Source: Brasenia schreberi
Taxonomy: Eukaryota; Streptophyta; Magnoliopsida; Nymphaeales; Cabombaceae
Assembly: GCA_036023115.1 (NCBI GenBank)
Contig: JAYKKT010000086.1
Span: 10,927,501 to 10,991,500 of the forward strand
DNA: 64,000 nt
Direction: 5' to 3'
Shown here: one piece after another, positions 22,755 to 33,327 of the stretch
Layout: every line of letters starts with the position of its first letter
Numbering within the stretch: the first letter of the stretch is position 1
Translations under genes and position numbers: made by a program
The notes under the pieces: generated by a model
What the model saw: the letters and a program-made list of their open reading frames with translations, nothing else
Told to the model about the DNA's origin: nothing
The model's database searches: none

Positions 22755-23888
22755 GGTGTGAGTTAAATTCCCCTTTTGTGAAAATATTTTAGGGAAAACT
22801 ACTTTGAAACTTTGAAACCAAGGATCAAAGGTAAGTGGTGTGACCCTGAATGAAAGAATTGACATTTTGTGAAAAAGCATAGCTTTCCAAATACGTGGCT
22901 ACATTTCAAAATCCTTCTTCTTACAAAGAAAGGCCTAATTCAATATAGCAAGATACTTGCAAGTTGTACATGCTATTTCTAAATAGGCTAACCTAGAATG
23001 GATCGAGTATGACCTTGGGATAAGTCCTCTCCTCTTTAGTTCTCCTTCCAAAAGGAAAACTTGGCCAAAACAAAGGGAAATCCCCGCCAAAAAGCTCTTT
23101 CCCAAAGAAAGAAAAATGAATTAAAAAGAAAACTTGAGTCTTCTATGGAAAAGAGGGATTAAAGAAAAAATACTCCCAAAGGGAGACCTTTATGGAAAAA
23201 AGAAAGAAAAAAAGGCCAAAAGCTCAAAAAGAGCAGTTTTCCGCCTTCTTTGCCTCAAACCACGGGACACTTCAGAAGGGACCGTGGTACTTCTTTCCCA
23301 TCCCTATGACTTATCCCGAGCAAAACATGGTTCATTTCAAGGAATCCTAAAGTAAAAATAGGATTTACTTACTTGAATTTCGTCTTGTTTGAGAATACGA
23401 CGTTTTGAGTAAGGCGTAAAAATTTTGAAATATGGCTTGTTTTCTCATAAAACCTCTGCTAGATTAGCAAGTGTCGAGACTCGAGTAAAGGCAAACACAA
23501 GGAGCTGAAGGTCCTTATGATCGATGGTTCAGAAAGTTTTCCCTCTTAAAACGAATTTCAAAAAAACTCGAACATCGAGCATACGTAAGGCCCGCTCACA
23601 TGGAGCAGCAGGTTTTTCATAAAAGTCTCAAAAGTTCGACCATATAATCTGGCCTCTTGGAGGTCACCCCTCTCTGGCACTTCAGCCATGTCACACACTC
23701 TGCATATCCACGCATAAGCACCTCATACATGATCTCCATTTAGGGCTAGATCCATAGAAAGTCCCCTTTTGGCGAAAAATCTCCTCCTATCAGGCTTAAA
23801 AGGAAATGTTTTTCTCAAATACTAGGACGATCCCATATTCTCATGATCAAATCTGGGAGAAAATAAATAGGGGTGTTATCTTCTTCAC
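22755..23888 (+). other. 3' noncoding internal region of element B
   Basis: A-rich noncoding sequence, collinear with 4164-5262 in A. No conserved reading frame. Confidence 0.7.
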
Positions 23889-23929
23889 CATTATCCAAAT
23901 CAATTTGGATAATGCCAAAGAGGGGCATC
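23889..23929 (+). promoter_or_regulatory. Polypurine tract with palindrome and hairpin, element B
   Basis: Perfect arms CATTATCCAAAT and ATTTGGATAATG around CA (23889-23914), then the ATGCC/GGCAT hairpin enclosing AAAGAGG (23912-23928). The 3' LTR starts at 23930. Confidence 0.78.
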
Positions 23930-24404
23930 TGTAAACACCCCAAAATCCAAATATTTTCCAAAACCAAATGCCTGGTTCGAAAATCAGCTCAAAAAGCCAA
24001 GTTTGGAGATTTCAAAAACTCAGGAACTCAAACCCTTCAAAACTCTATTTTCCAAACCTGTTCGAAACATTAAAAAATCTTAAAAGTGGACGAAAGTCCT
24101 ATTTTTACAAAAGACCAGACGAACAGATGAAGCCTGGCTCAAGATAGTTACAAAAGATTCAAAAAGCTCAAAGGTCAAGCCCAGCCCGATGAAAAGTGAA
24201 TTTCAAAGACGAAAAAGGAGCCCAGGCCATGAGTGTACTTCAAGACTGAATCATCGAAGGCCAAGCCGAAAGCACATCTGAAATCACGAGCAATCCAAGT
24301 CAAAAAAACAAAAGAAACAGTTGAAACAGAGTCCAGAAAGACAAAAAGAAGCTCGGACGATGAAATGGGGGAAAACCCCGCTTAAGATGGATCGTTGATA
24401 AACT
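23930..24404 (+). repeat. 3' LTR of element B, first 475 bp only
   Basis: Nearly identical to 13316-13789 of the 5' LTR. It stops at a junction with proteasome coding sequence that shares a T. Confidence 0.9.
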
Positions 24405-24455
24405 TCACTTGCTGCAATGTCTGTATTTGAGTCCAAATTCAAGGAAGGCTTGACT
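24405..24455 (+). pseudogene. PBB: Proteasome beta-2 exon, 5' end removed
   Basis: The 17 codons read SLAAMSVFESKFKEGLT, followed by a GTAAGT donor. In beta-2 subunits this follows the YATMGSG region. Here there is no intron acceptor before it: the codon TCA is joined directly to the element B LTR. The upstream part of the exon and the exons before it (DMVSSQL... to GSG) were lost in the deletion that also cut the LTR. Confidence 0.85.
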
Positions 24456-24703
24456 GTAAGTGAGCATGTTAAGGCTAAGAATTCTTGTCCTGTTCAATGG
24501 AAACAAGAGCTCTGTATTGTAAGAATTATGAGAAAAGACAACCTTAAAACTTGTTACACTCATACATTTGATAATATTGTAACATGGTATTCTATTTATA
24601 TTCTCTTCAATGGTATGCTATGAAATCAATATGTCAATTATGAGTTTATATGTAAGATGTACATTTAATTGATACTAATGATCGTTGTAACTGTGCTAAA
24701 ATG

Positions 24704-24890
24704 TCATCAAATTTAATATTGCACTTTGCCTGACATTTTAATTTGGTATAAACATTTAGTTGTGGACTTGTGGTACGGAGGGATGAAGGAATAAAGCTAG
24801 TCATAAAATTTGATGTTGCACGTTGCCAGAGATTTTAATTTGGTATAAAAATTTTGTTGTGTTACAGAGGGATGAAGGAATAAAGCTAGT
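24704..24890 (+). repeat. Tandem duplication of intron 3' end plus exon start
   Basis: Two diverged copies (24704-24801 and 24802-24890) both end with GATGAAGGAATAAAGCTAGT. Copy 1 has ACGG where copy 2 has the ACAG acceptor, so only copy 2 keeps a usable acceptor. Confidence 0.75.
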
Positions 24891-24947
24891 ATGCAGGCGA
24901 TATGTGCTGGTATATTTAATGACTTGGGAAGTGGAGTGATAATCAAG
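24868..24947 (+). pseudogene. PBB: Proteasome beta-2 exon with one-base loss
   Basis: The exon follows TTACAG and precedes GTTTGT. It begins RDEGIKLVC and then, one base out of frame, reads AICAGIFNDLGSGVIIK. Flanking exons are in phase 0, so the length should divide by three, but it is 80 bp. One base is missing after TGC. The family's SNVD-V/I-C residues after GSG are also absent (about six codons). These changes would destroy the frame of a spliced product. Confidence 0.82.
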
Positions 24948-25227
24948 GTTTGTAAGTTGTCCCTTCCATCTTTCGGACTCCATTTATTGTTCGCTTGGTG
25001 ATGAGGACTGTGTCTTGAGTCTAAGGTGCTAGTGCTTAACCAACTGGTTTGTTTGCTCTAATGAAACAGTAGGACAACCTAGGTTGGAGTAGAACTTGAC
25101 TTAGGCAGATGTGGATCCTTAGCTGCTTTCTTTCAAAATTTGCATTAAAGCTGGAGACATGATATGAAACCATTAGTTCATGAGTTATTTTTCTTGTTTT
25201 CACAAGTTTTTGCTTATTGATGATTAG

Positions 25228-25318
25228 GGCCATAAAGAGTATTTAAGGAATCACCAGTTGCCAAATCCTCATACATATATCAGTTCAAGAAGCTATTCTT
25301 TCGAAAAGGGCCAGACTG
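25228..25318 (+). pseudogene. PBB: Proteasome beta-2 penultimate exon
   Basis: After the ATTAG acceptor the sequence reads GHKEYLRNHQLPNPHTYISS then RSYSFEKGQT, ending in phase 1 before GTGAGT. It matches the C-terminal tail of beta-2, which wraps around the neighbouring beta subunit. The frame is intact. The following intron runs 32.4 kb to 57741. Confidence 0.83.
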
Positions 25319-26146
25319 GTGAGTGATTATTCTTTAGTCTTTTAAAGTTTACATATTAGTTAATCATTATCTTTACACTCCTGATTGATGCACTTTCACC
25401 CTTGATTAGCCATGCCAAACACTGGTTAGCTGTTAAGAAAAATCAATATTATTTACGGGAAATGGTTGGTGTGAAAAGCATCACCGTCTTTGAAATAGCA
25501 CCTTTTCTCTAATCAACCAAATAATTTGGAATGCATAATTATTGCTAACTAAATTTGTACATAAAAGTTTAATCAAGTTGGAATCATTTCCAGTCCGCTG
25601 AGGCAATCTTATTGATGTGCTCAAAACTTTTTTGACATCTAAGAAGAGGAAAATGGAAAAGGTGCAAAAGAGGTCTCCCTTGGGGAAGAAACCTCAAAAG
25701 GACCATCATTGTATTAGCATACTTTCCTTTATGACCGATGGAGGTTTAGTAAAAGGGCTTCTGGCTGTTATGGGGACGTCAGGGGTTTGGCTACCATGGG
25801 TATTCCGTCCTTGTGCAAGCAATGTTGAAAATAGGCTCTGGGTCCTAGACTTGGAGTCCTTGAGTTCTTGGTTGGTCAAGCTCCTTAGAAGGTAGTTTCT
25901 CTCAGTTATGAATAGGAAAAATGAATGTTTCATATCTTTAAGATTAATGAAGTTGTTTCTCACACACTTAGCATAGAGTCTGCTAGAAGAACGTCTCATG
26001 AAATCACCTATTGCAATATTAACTTTCCCACGAAGTAACACATCCTAATATTAAGCTTACTCATGCATCCTTACATTTTAGTGCCTGCTCACTTTATGAG
26101 AGTAAGGAAAAATGTATTAACAATGAATCATAGGAAGTCGTCTTTT
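25319..26146 (+). other. Start of the 32-kb last intron; one unexplained ORF
   Basis: AT-rich intron DNA. An open frame of 92 codons (25617-25895, MLKTFLTSKKRKMEKVQKRS...) matches no family I recognise and lacks context. I do not call it a gene. Confidence 0.5.
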
Positions 26147-26462
26147 AGTCCCGCTACATTGCCGCCCGAATGTAGTGAATAATTTTCAAAGAGGGTCTCC
26201 GTATTTTGAATATGGACGGATGCAGGGGCTAAGGAAGTTAGTCCTAGATAATAAGATTCGTATTGGTTCTTGGAATATCGGAACATTATCCGGTAAGCTA
26301 ATGGAGGTGGTAGATACTATGATTCGGAGAAAGATTCATATTCTATGTTTACATGAGACAAAATGGGTTGGAGAAAAAGCAAAGGAGATAGAGGATACAA
26401 GTTTTAAATGATAATACTTAGGTAAAGAAAAGGCTCGAAACGGAGTTGGTATTATCATAATT
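26147..26462 (+). pseudogene. RTE LINE fragment: 5' UTR end and endonuclease N-terminus (plus arm)
   Basis: The frame KLVLDNKIRIGSWNIGTLSG and then KLMEVVDTMIRRKIHILCLHETKWVGEKAK is the start of the AP-like endonuclease of plant RTE LINEs. The Asn of SWNIGTL and the Glu of HETKW are the first metal-binding residues of the domain. The fragment breaks off after about 80 residues. Confidence 0.78.
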
Positions 26463-26834
26463 TATGACATAGAATATGAATAGTTTTAAATGATAGAGGA
26501 GATTCATATAAGTTTTATTTATGATAATACCAACTCCATTTCGAGCCTTTTCTTTACCTGAGTACCATAATTTAAAACCTGTATCCTCTATCTCCTTTTG
26601 CTTTTTCTCCAACCCATTTTGTCTCGTGTAAACATAGAATATGAATCTTTCTCTGAATCATAGTATCTACCACCTCCATTAGCTTACCGGATAATATTCC
26701 AATATTCCAAGAACCAATACGAATCTTATTATCTAGGACTAGCTTCCTTACCCCCCGCATCCGTCTATAATCAAAATGCGAAGACTCTCTCTAAAAATTT
26801 TTCACTACATTCGGGCGGCAATGTAGCGGGACTA
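26147..26834. repeat. Inverted repeat of LINE fragment (arms about 316 bp, spacer about 55 bp)
   Basis: Arms 26147-26462 and 26518-26834 are imperfect reverse complements. Both carry the same LINE segment and would fold into a long hairpin if transcribed. Confidence 0.8.
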
Positions 26835-27130
26835 ACTTCTTTACCCACACCTGTCCATGATGTGGGAACCCTCTCTGCAATTGATTCACTATATTCGGGC
26901 GAAAATGTAGTAGCCCTTGCTTACTTATTACTGTATTTGGGCTCTGCAGCACGTCGCTAGGCAGGGACACCCCAAAGCAATGCTCATAATTTTTGTAATC
27001 CATGTTGTAAAAATCTGATGAAGTTTTATGTTGACTGTCGAAAGCCTAACACAACCCTCCTCCTTTATCCGGGCTTGGGACTGGCAATGCAAGGGTGATC
27101 CCTTACATGGGTGGAGTCATGCCGCAGGGG
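26518..27130 (-). pseudogene. RTE LINE fragment: 5' UTR and endonuclease N-terminus (minus arm)
   Basis: The minus strand carries a long 5' UTR with repeated GCCCGAAT(A/G)TAGTG motifs (to about 27130, beginning with an AGTCCCAAGCCCGG region) followed by KLVLDNKIRIGSWNIGILSG. It breaks off in the endonuclease near 26520, at the same point as the plus arm. Confidence 0.75.
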
Positions 27131-27489
27131 GCGGGTGACCAGCACCATGCCAGGGTCGTGCTGTAGGTGGCCAACACTAGGTCGGAGCGCTAGAGAGGTT
27201 TGTTTCTAGAGAGGCTATCTAGGAAGAGTGCATACATGCCAGAAGCCAGGAGAGACGAAGGAGTCGATGGTCGGGGACGTGAAGAGTGCTCAGCCGGGGG
27301 AGTGCCTAGGGCGAGACACACGCTCACGAGACCTCGAGGGCGAGGTCCTGCTTGGTCGGGGGAGAATTGTTACATGCAAAAATCCCATGGCGCGCCAAAG
27401 GTGAGGTTGAAAAGATCACGGAGGTGATTCTTGCCATCACAGGTATTGAGTTTCGAAAATTTTGGTTTTGAAATTCGACCCGTGACCTT
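27131..27489. other. GC-rich stretch, not identified
   Basis: The base composition is clearly richer in G and C than its surroundings (for example 27130-27170 and 27300-27360). It sits between the LINE and the truncated copia element. It might be a remnant of another LTR, but I recognise no ends or domains. Confidence 0.35.
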
Positions 27490-28600
27490 GTCAGTATAAC
27501 AGGATATGAAATTATGTAAATGCATGAATTTTTTAAATCGATCAAACCAAACCTTGGGGGCTTGTTTCAGGCCATATAGAGCTTTTTGCAATTTAAGAAC
27601 ATGATCCTAGAGAACAATAAACCCAAGAGGAGAGGTCATATAAACTTCTTCAGTCAAGTAACCATTCAGAAAAGCATTTTTAACATCAAGTTTATATATA
27701 TCCCAATTTTTAATGGCACTTAGGGTTATGAGAATTCTAATTGTGGTCATCCTAGCAACCGGAGCAAATGTTTCATCATAATCAATTCCATACTCTTATT
27801 CCATACTCTTGAGCATAACCCTTTGCAACCAGTCTGGTCTTATATATCTCAATATGACCATTGCTGTGTGTTTTAATTTTGTAGACCAATCGACATCCAA
27901 TAACTTTCTTATCTTTAGGCATGGGTACAACTGTTCATGTCTGGGCTTTATCTAAGGCTCTAAGTTCATCCCTCATAGCATCTTCTCATTATGGAATACC
28001 TTTAGCTTGATGGTAAAACTTGGGTTCTTTTACTTGATGAAGAGTTGCAATCAAATTTTTGCGTTGGGGTTCAAAAGATTCATAAGAAACAAACTGTTGG
28101 GGAGGTTTCAAAACTCTAGGTTCTAGACATGTGTCATCAGATTCTCTATGATGTCGTATATAATGTAATGGGAAGGGTTGAATGATGGGTTGGTGATCAA
28201 CAGTTTCATTTTGGACACTATCACTCCCTAGAAGACTATCTTGAAGATCTTCAAGGTCACAATCATCGATTTCTTCTAGATCAAAGAAGTCTTGAGATAT
28301 AGATGATTCATAACTTTCTAAAGATTCTTCTCAAAGAATTTTACATCTTTAGAAACATATAATTTATCATTGACAGGATCAAAGCATCTATAACCTTTTT
28401 TGTCTATGTCATAACCAAGAAATACACATTCAATGGCCCTAGGAGATAATTTATCATTTTTATCCGTATAAATAAAACATCTACACTAAAAAACTCTCAA
28501 TCTTTTATAATAAGGAGAAAAGTTATATAGTTTTTCAAGAGAAGAAATATTTTAAGTTTGGATGAAGACATTTTATTAATAAGATATACCGCAGTAAGAG
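27490..28600 (-). pseudogene. copia RT N-terminal part and linker (broken)
   Basis: The minus-strand frames give AIECVFLGYDIDKKGYRCFD (28400-28460), a typical linker between integrase and RT. They then give RT pieces of the DYDETFAPVA and DVKNAFL type, and MQKALYGLKQAPKVWFDRFK (27540-27591). Coding stops after FISCYTD. Confidence 0.75.
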
Positions 28601-28629
28601 TAGCTTATGCTCATAAAAACTTAGGAACA

Positions 28630-29202
28630 TTACTGGTAATTAAACATAATGTGGCATGTTTCTATGATATATCTATGTTTTCTCTTAGCCAAGCCATTTT
28701 GTTTAGGGGTTTTGGTGCATAATTTTTTAGGCAAGATTCCATTGGTTTCGACAAACTTTTGAAACTCATTTGACATATATTCTCCTCCCGAATCAGATCT
28801 AAAAATCTTAATAGTGGAGCCAAATTGATTTTTGACAATATTACAAAAGGTTACAAATTTTTCAAACACTTCTGACTTTTGCTTCAAAAGATATATCGAA
28901 GTAAAGCGAGAAAAGTCATCTACAAATATCACATAGTATTGAACACCTCCCTTATAAATAATAGGGACAAGACCCCAAACATCAGAGTGTATTAATTCAA
29001 AAGCTTTGTTTGGTACATAATTTCTTTCACCAAAAGGAAAATGATGCATTTTTCCAAGCATACACTCGTTACATTTAAACTTTTGTTCCCTAATTTTTTT
29101 CAACAAAGGAAAATTACACAATTTATGTATATCTAAGTGTCTAAGTCTTTTATGCCAAAGGGTAACATCTTGGTCTATATTACAAGTATCAAAATATGGC
29201 AT
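28630..29202 (-). pseudogene. copia integrase core (catalytic Glu replaced)
   Basis: A 190-codon open frame carries the GAG-pre-integrase part (LWHKRLRHLDIHKLCNFPLL, CNECMLGKMHHFPF) and the rve core. The first Asp is in LIHSDVWG and the second in FRSDSGGEYMSNEFQ. The third acidic position should be Glu in a QNG-x-AERKHR motif, but reads QNGLAKRKHR: GAG/GAA has become AAG. The enzyme would be inactive even though this part of the frame is open. Confidence 0.85.
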
Positions 29203-30611
29203 AACTAGTAATCCATTTTGTATAGTATGCTTTCTCTATGGCCTTGACCAATCACCTTCTTCGATAGGTGATCCTATACCATACAATGCTTAGATGAGAA
29301 AGTGACTATACAATTATTATCACAAATTTGAGCAACCGAAAGTAAGTTCAAATTAAGTTTAAGTATAAAGCTTATATTTTGAATTTTTAAAAAAAAAATC
29401 AAAATTTCCTAATTTTTTAATTTGAAGTTTTGTACCATTGGCCGTAAATACATGCTTTCCAACAATATCATGAGATTCATTTAAGGATTTTTCACAATGA
29501 GTCATGAAAAGAAGCACCCGAATCTAAAAAGTAAGACATAACTTGAGAGGTAAAGAGTGTTTCTAGAGATGCTTGTTTTTTCCTTAAACATTTCTTCTAT
29601 ATATGCTTTGATGTTAGTAGGTAAGACTCCTCCTTTTTTATCTTCCATGACTCCCACATTTCCAAATTTCCTTCGAAGAAGAGTATAAGTGGCTTTGATA
29701 TACCCACTTTCCTTGGAATAGTGGCATATGGTGTCCTTGGTTGGCCATGGTACTGTGGGTTTCTTGCTTGTTCCTTCAAAGTTTTTTTTGTATGCAGAGG
29801 CTTGTACGTCTTCATGTTAGCTCCCGGTTTGGAGGCGACAAGCACGACTTTTTTTGCGACATTAATATTTTTCAACCTTATTTCTTATATAAGAAGGTCA
29901 GCCAAAAAGGAGTCTCCTTTTGATTTAGGTTTTCTATATATTAAGTTTGATCTAATATTTTCAAATTCGTCTCTTAAACCACGCATAAACAAAAAGAAAT
30001 ATTGATTATCCAAAAACTCTTGAAATTTATCTACTTTTTGAAGTTTTCCAAATTTATCAAAACTTCTAAGTTGAGTTCATAGTTTCGAAAACTCATTGCG
30101 ATAATCTCTAATGCTTAAGTTTCCTTGCTTAAGCATTATCATCCTTTCTATTAAATCAAATTGGAAGACAAAATCATCTTGAGAGTGAAACTTTTTTAAG
30201 TATTCTTCAAAAGCATTTTCGAAAACACTAATTTTATTTCTATGTTTTTCATCAATATTTTGACAAATAATCTAAGTTGTTTTTGCATTCATTCTTTTCT
30301 AAATTTTTAGATCTTGCTTATACTTTTCATGTGCTTTAACAATATCATCATCATCCAAATCATCAATGTTTAAAATCGGTTCTTTTATCGTATAATCGAT
30401 ATAATCCCAAAAATTTTTTGATAAAAAATATTTTTTCATGGTTCTTGCCTAACTTTGATAGCATTTTGGGTCAAGGATGCATCTAAAGGACTCATTCTTG
30501 CTTTCCATTTCATGCAAAATCAAAAGATTTAGACTAACCTAAAATTTGGAATGATTTTTTGAAATTTGCCATCATGGCATGCTTCCCAATGTGCTTGAAT
30601 TCTTGAATACG
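29203..30611 (-). pseudogene. copia gag and protease region (decayed)
   Basis: Between the PBS and the integrase the minus strand holds only short frames. Gag-like pieces lie in 29900-30450. A fragment KKVVLVASKPGANMKTYKPL lies at 29597-29875, where a nucleocapsid region is expected. I cannot draw exact domain borders. Confidence 0.55.
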
Positions 30612-30625
30612 AAGCTCTAATACCA
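30612..30625 (-). promoter_or_regulatory. Primer-binding site of copia element
   Basis: TGGTATTAGAGCTT on the minus strand directly follows the LTR end TTTACA. It is close to the initiator-Met-tRNA site TGGTATCAGAGC. Confidence 0.7.
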
Positions 30626-31016
30626 TGTAAATTATTGTTGATAATCGAAGGTTGAATCGTCTACGATACAACTTATCAAAGCGCCAAGATCTCAAAACAT
30701 TTGAATATGGATATCACACACAAATAACTCAACAAGAGAGCGGAAGCAAGCCAAACTACAAACAAAAGTTGTGCAAGACAACATACATTTATTCATGAAT
30801 TAGTGAGGTATTTATAGAGTTTACACATCTACATGAGAGGCAAAAGAGCAAAGAGGAGAGCATAAGACACTAGTGTTGGCCGACCAGCCTTGGCCAGCAC
30901 TAGCCGTTGGGGCTCCAACGGCTATGGGCTATGGCCTTGCGGGCCCTAGTGGCCCGCGCCATGCCCAATAGAGTGCACGGGCCCTAATGGCCCATGCCAC
31001 CTATTACATTAACACA
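30626..31016 (-). repeat. 5' LTR of copia element (about 390 bp)
   Basis: On the minus strand it runs from TG near 31014-31016 to TTTACA at 30626. The exact first base is uncertain by two positions (TGTGTTAAT or TGTTAAT). Confidence 0.6.
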
Positions 31017-31079
31017 TTCCCCTCCTTTCTCGAGCAATTGCTCTAAAATTTACAAGTATTGTCAGTAACGAATTAAACA

Positions 31080-31501
31080 ATATTTTCAATACCTACATCC
31101 TAAACATCTTCAAAAATAGAGTGCATATTATATATAGGGATTTCAAAAATAATATCTCCTTTGGATAATAGATGAAAAAGTTTCTAATAATGATCTATAT
31201 TGACCACCATAATAGAACAACCTATAAGCTTTCACGACATCCTAAATTCAAAACTCCATTCATGGACAATATTAACCTATTTTTGTAGCAATTTACTCCT
31301 TAAAGCATGATAAGTAGGCACCCTATAACTCGATCCTACACTAGGAATAATATCTACCATATTTTGAAAGAAAAATAAATTTGTAACATTAAAAGGGAGG
31401 CAAATTTTTATAAAAAAATTCCCACACTTCATATATACTTTCTCAATTACCTCCTTTAAATCTATAACTGATCTAATACCTTTTTGAGTTTCAAAAGTCA
31501 T
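31080..31501 (-). pseudogene. hAT-type transposase fragment (DUF659-like)
   Basis: The minus strand reads FIKICLPFNVTNLFFFQNMV then DIIPSVGSSYRVPTYHALRS and KLLQK. This is the pattern of hAT/BED-type transposases (F-x-x-N-G-I-x-F-N ... FQ-x-M-[IV] ... Y-x-x-P-[ST]-YH-x-LR). Beyond a stop, IIIRNFFIYYPKEILFLKSL continues the family pattern. Only a short part of the transposase is left, and I see no terminal inverted repeats. Confidence 0.6.
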
Positions 31502-32399
31502 ACGTGGGAGAAAAATGAATGTATTTTGTTGTCTCTATCTCCTCTATTATCTCTCGTAGTCATCGGGTGAGTAAGAGCTCTTATAGTGAACAACAACCAA
31601 TTCTATTGCTACTGCTACCATAACATATACTTTTCTCCTTTGCTCGCATTTTTCTTGTCTCCTCAGCTATCTCCTCTTCCTCAGGCATACCATGCATTTC
31701 TTCACCATATATCTTTTGATAAATTTATCGCTTGTTTCTACTACTCTTTCTACTATAATCTTTTGCTCTATTTTGTAGCCTTTCCACACTTATTGAATTT
31801 AATACTTTATAATTTCAGAAACCCGATGACAATCACTTGCATATTTTTGGGTTTCTACAAGATGGTGTTTCATATAAAAAATACCTCCATGATTAACCTC
31901 GTTACAAAATATATACCTATTCAAAGTCTATCGCCTTCATACGCTAGAATGCAGAACTTTCATGTTGGATTAGATTGATCGGATGTTATCACGCCAAGCT
32001 AAGATTAACCACAAGAAAAAGGCTTTAGGAATGTGAGAAATCTTGGAATCTATGAAAACCCAAAAGTTTTAAGTGAAAAGGGATTAGTAACGAAAGAAAG
32101 GGAGTCTGCTATAGATTTAATAAAAACCCTATTGATTTTCAAGAGTTTGGGAGAAAAACGTGTGATTTCTCTACGAAATTAACCAAATGAGAGATGGGGA
32201 AAATGCTTGGAAACAAACACAAGCAGTAAGAAAGGGTGGGAGAAGGTAAAATACCCAAAAAAACCCTATGGGTCTTAAGTTTATATGTTAAGAAAAATCG
32301 ATATCGACTTGTATGGTATGGTGTGATGCAACCCGATAATCCTCTAATGTGATACACTTACCTGTATCGTGTCGTCCTCGCATGTGATACTCGATAAAC
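31502..32399. other. AT-rich intron DNA, nothing recognised
   Basis: There are several short open frames without family resemblance or conserved context. This is probably old repeat DNA. Confidence 0.4.
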
Positions 32400-32765
32400 T
32401 TTGATCTCCTTATCTTTTTTTCTAACCCACTTTATTTATGGTAAACATAGAATGTGAATCTTTTTCAGTCTTCACCACCTTCATTATCTTATCAATTACT
32501 GTTTCAATATTCAAAATACCAATACGAATCTTGTTATCTAACACTAGCTTCCTTTACTGCCTAATCTATTCATGCTGAAAGTGCAAAGACCTTCTCTATA
32601 ATTTATTTACTATATTTGGAGAGCAATATAGTAGTACTAACTTCTTTACTCACATTCGTCCATTAGATAAGAACCCTTTTTACAATTGATTCACTATATC
32701 TAGGAGAAAATATAGAGTTTTTTCTTACTTTTCACTAAATTCGGGTTCTACATAACATTACTAAG
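32400..32765 (-). pseudogene. RTE LINE fragment: 5' UTR and endonuclease start (minus)
   Basis: A strongly decayed copy of the same 5' segment as at 26518-27130. It includes KLVLDNKIRIGILNIE and ATTCGGG-type 5' UTR repeats. It lies directly downstream (in minus orientation) of the truncated RT at 32766, so two LINE pieces are fused here. Confidence 0.65.
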
Positions 32766-33327
32766 AGGGGATGTCTTAACGAAATGCTCACAGATGAGGT
32801 ATTACTATACTCTTTTGTTCCTCTTGCATCTTGTTCGTCTAAATGGCATTATCTTTGAAGCTAAATGGTATCCGACTCTCCCTAAACTTTTCATACTTCA
32901 ATGAGAATATTGTTTGGTATCATAAGCTGAAGAACCTATTTTACTTTATTCCTCTAAATACATCAATAGACATTACAATCCATGAATGCTCTTGAGTTGG
33001 TTAGTTCTTCTAAATTGACATTAGCATATGTACCTTCATTAAAAAGCTTAAGAAAATAACTTTCCATCTATTCATAATATCTTTGCTTGTAACAAGAACC
33101 TTCTCATCATCATCTTTGATACATCTAACATGAGAAAAATCTTTAGTTTTCTTTTATGTAGCCTGAGTTATCTTAAGTATGTCTTTTAGATTCTTTTGAC
33201 GGAGCTTCTTATATAGATTTTCTCAAGCTTTTGCCTTTTCCTCACTAACTGCTTTCTTGCCTTTTTTCTTTACCTTCTTAGAATTGTGTCAAGTCTGAGT
33301 TGTCTTCTTTTTAATTTAATTTATAAT
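32766..33327 (-). pseudogene. RTE LINE RT N-terminal part (left of element D)
   Basis: On the minus strand: AVSEEKAKA, then NLYKKLRQKNLKDILKITQA, DFSHVRCIKDDDEKVLVTSK and DIMNRWK, the segment before the RT palm in plant RTE elements. Reading continues from 56949 across the insertion of element D. A weak NKM-x-E-x-x-KS-x-[IV]-P pattern marks the RT start near 32800. Stops are frequent. Confidence 0.72.

Larger units (their letters stand above)
13316..24404 (+). mobile_element. Tat-lineage Ty3/gypsy element B, 3' LTR truncated
   Basis: The order is 5' LTR 13316-16144, PBS at 16149, gag-protease, pol, a polypurine tract, and the first 475 bp of the 3' LTR (23930-24404). The 3' LTR follows the 5' LTR until GATAAACT and then changes directly into proteasome coding sequence. 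A deletion has therefore removed about 2.35 kb of LTR, the rest of LTR C and host exons. The coding regions carry several stops. The left flank is GTAAT inside LTR C; the right duplication is lost. Confidence 0.92.
27490..31016 (-). mobile_element. Ty1/copia element, 3'-truncated in reverse transcriptase
   Basis: On the minus strand the order is 5' LTR (30626-31016), initiator-Met-type PBS (30612-30625), gag, integrase, and the N-terminal part of RT. The order integrase before RT defines copia. It stops in RT at about 27490, so the catalytic YVDD region, RNase H and 3' LTR are missing. Many stops and shifts are present. Confidence 0.8.

Noticed and set aside
25617..25895. 92-codon open frame in the proteasome intron
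   Set aside because: No family resemblance, no splice or codon evidence, and located in a repeat-filled intron.
31586..31978. 130-codon open frame with many aromatic residues
   Set aside because: AT-rich DNA translated by chance; no conserved motif and no neighbouring signals.
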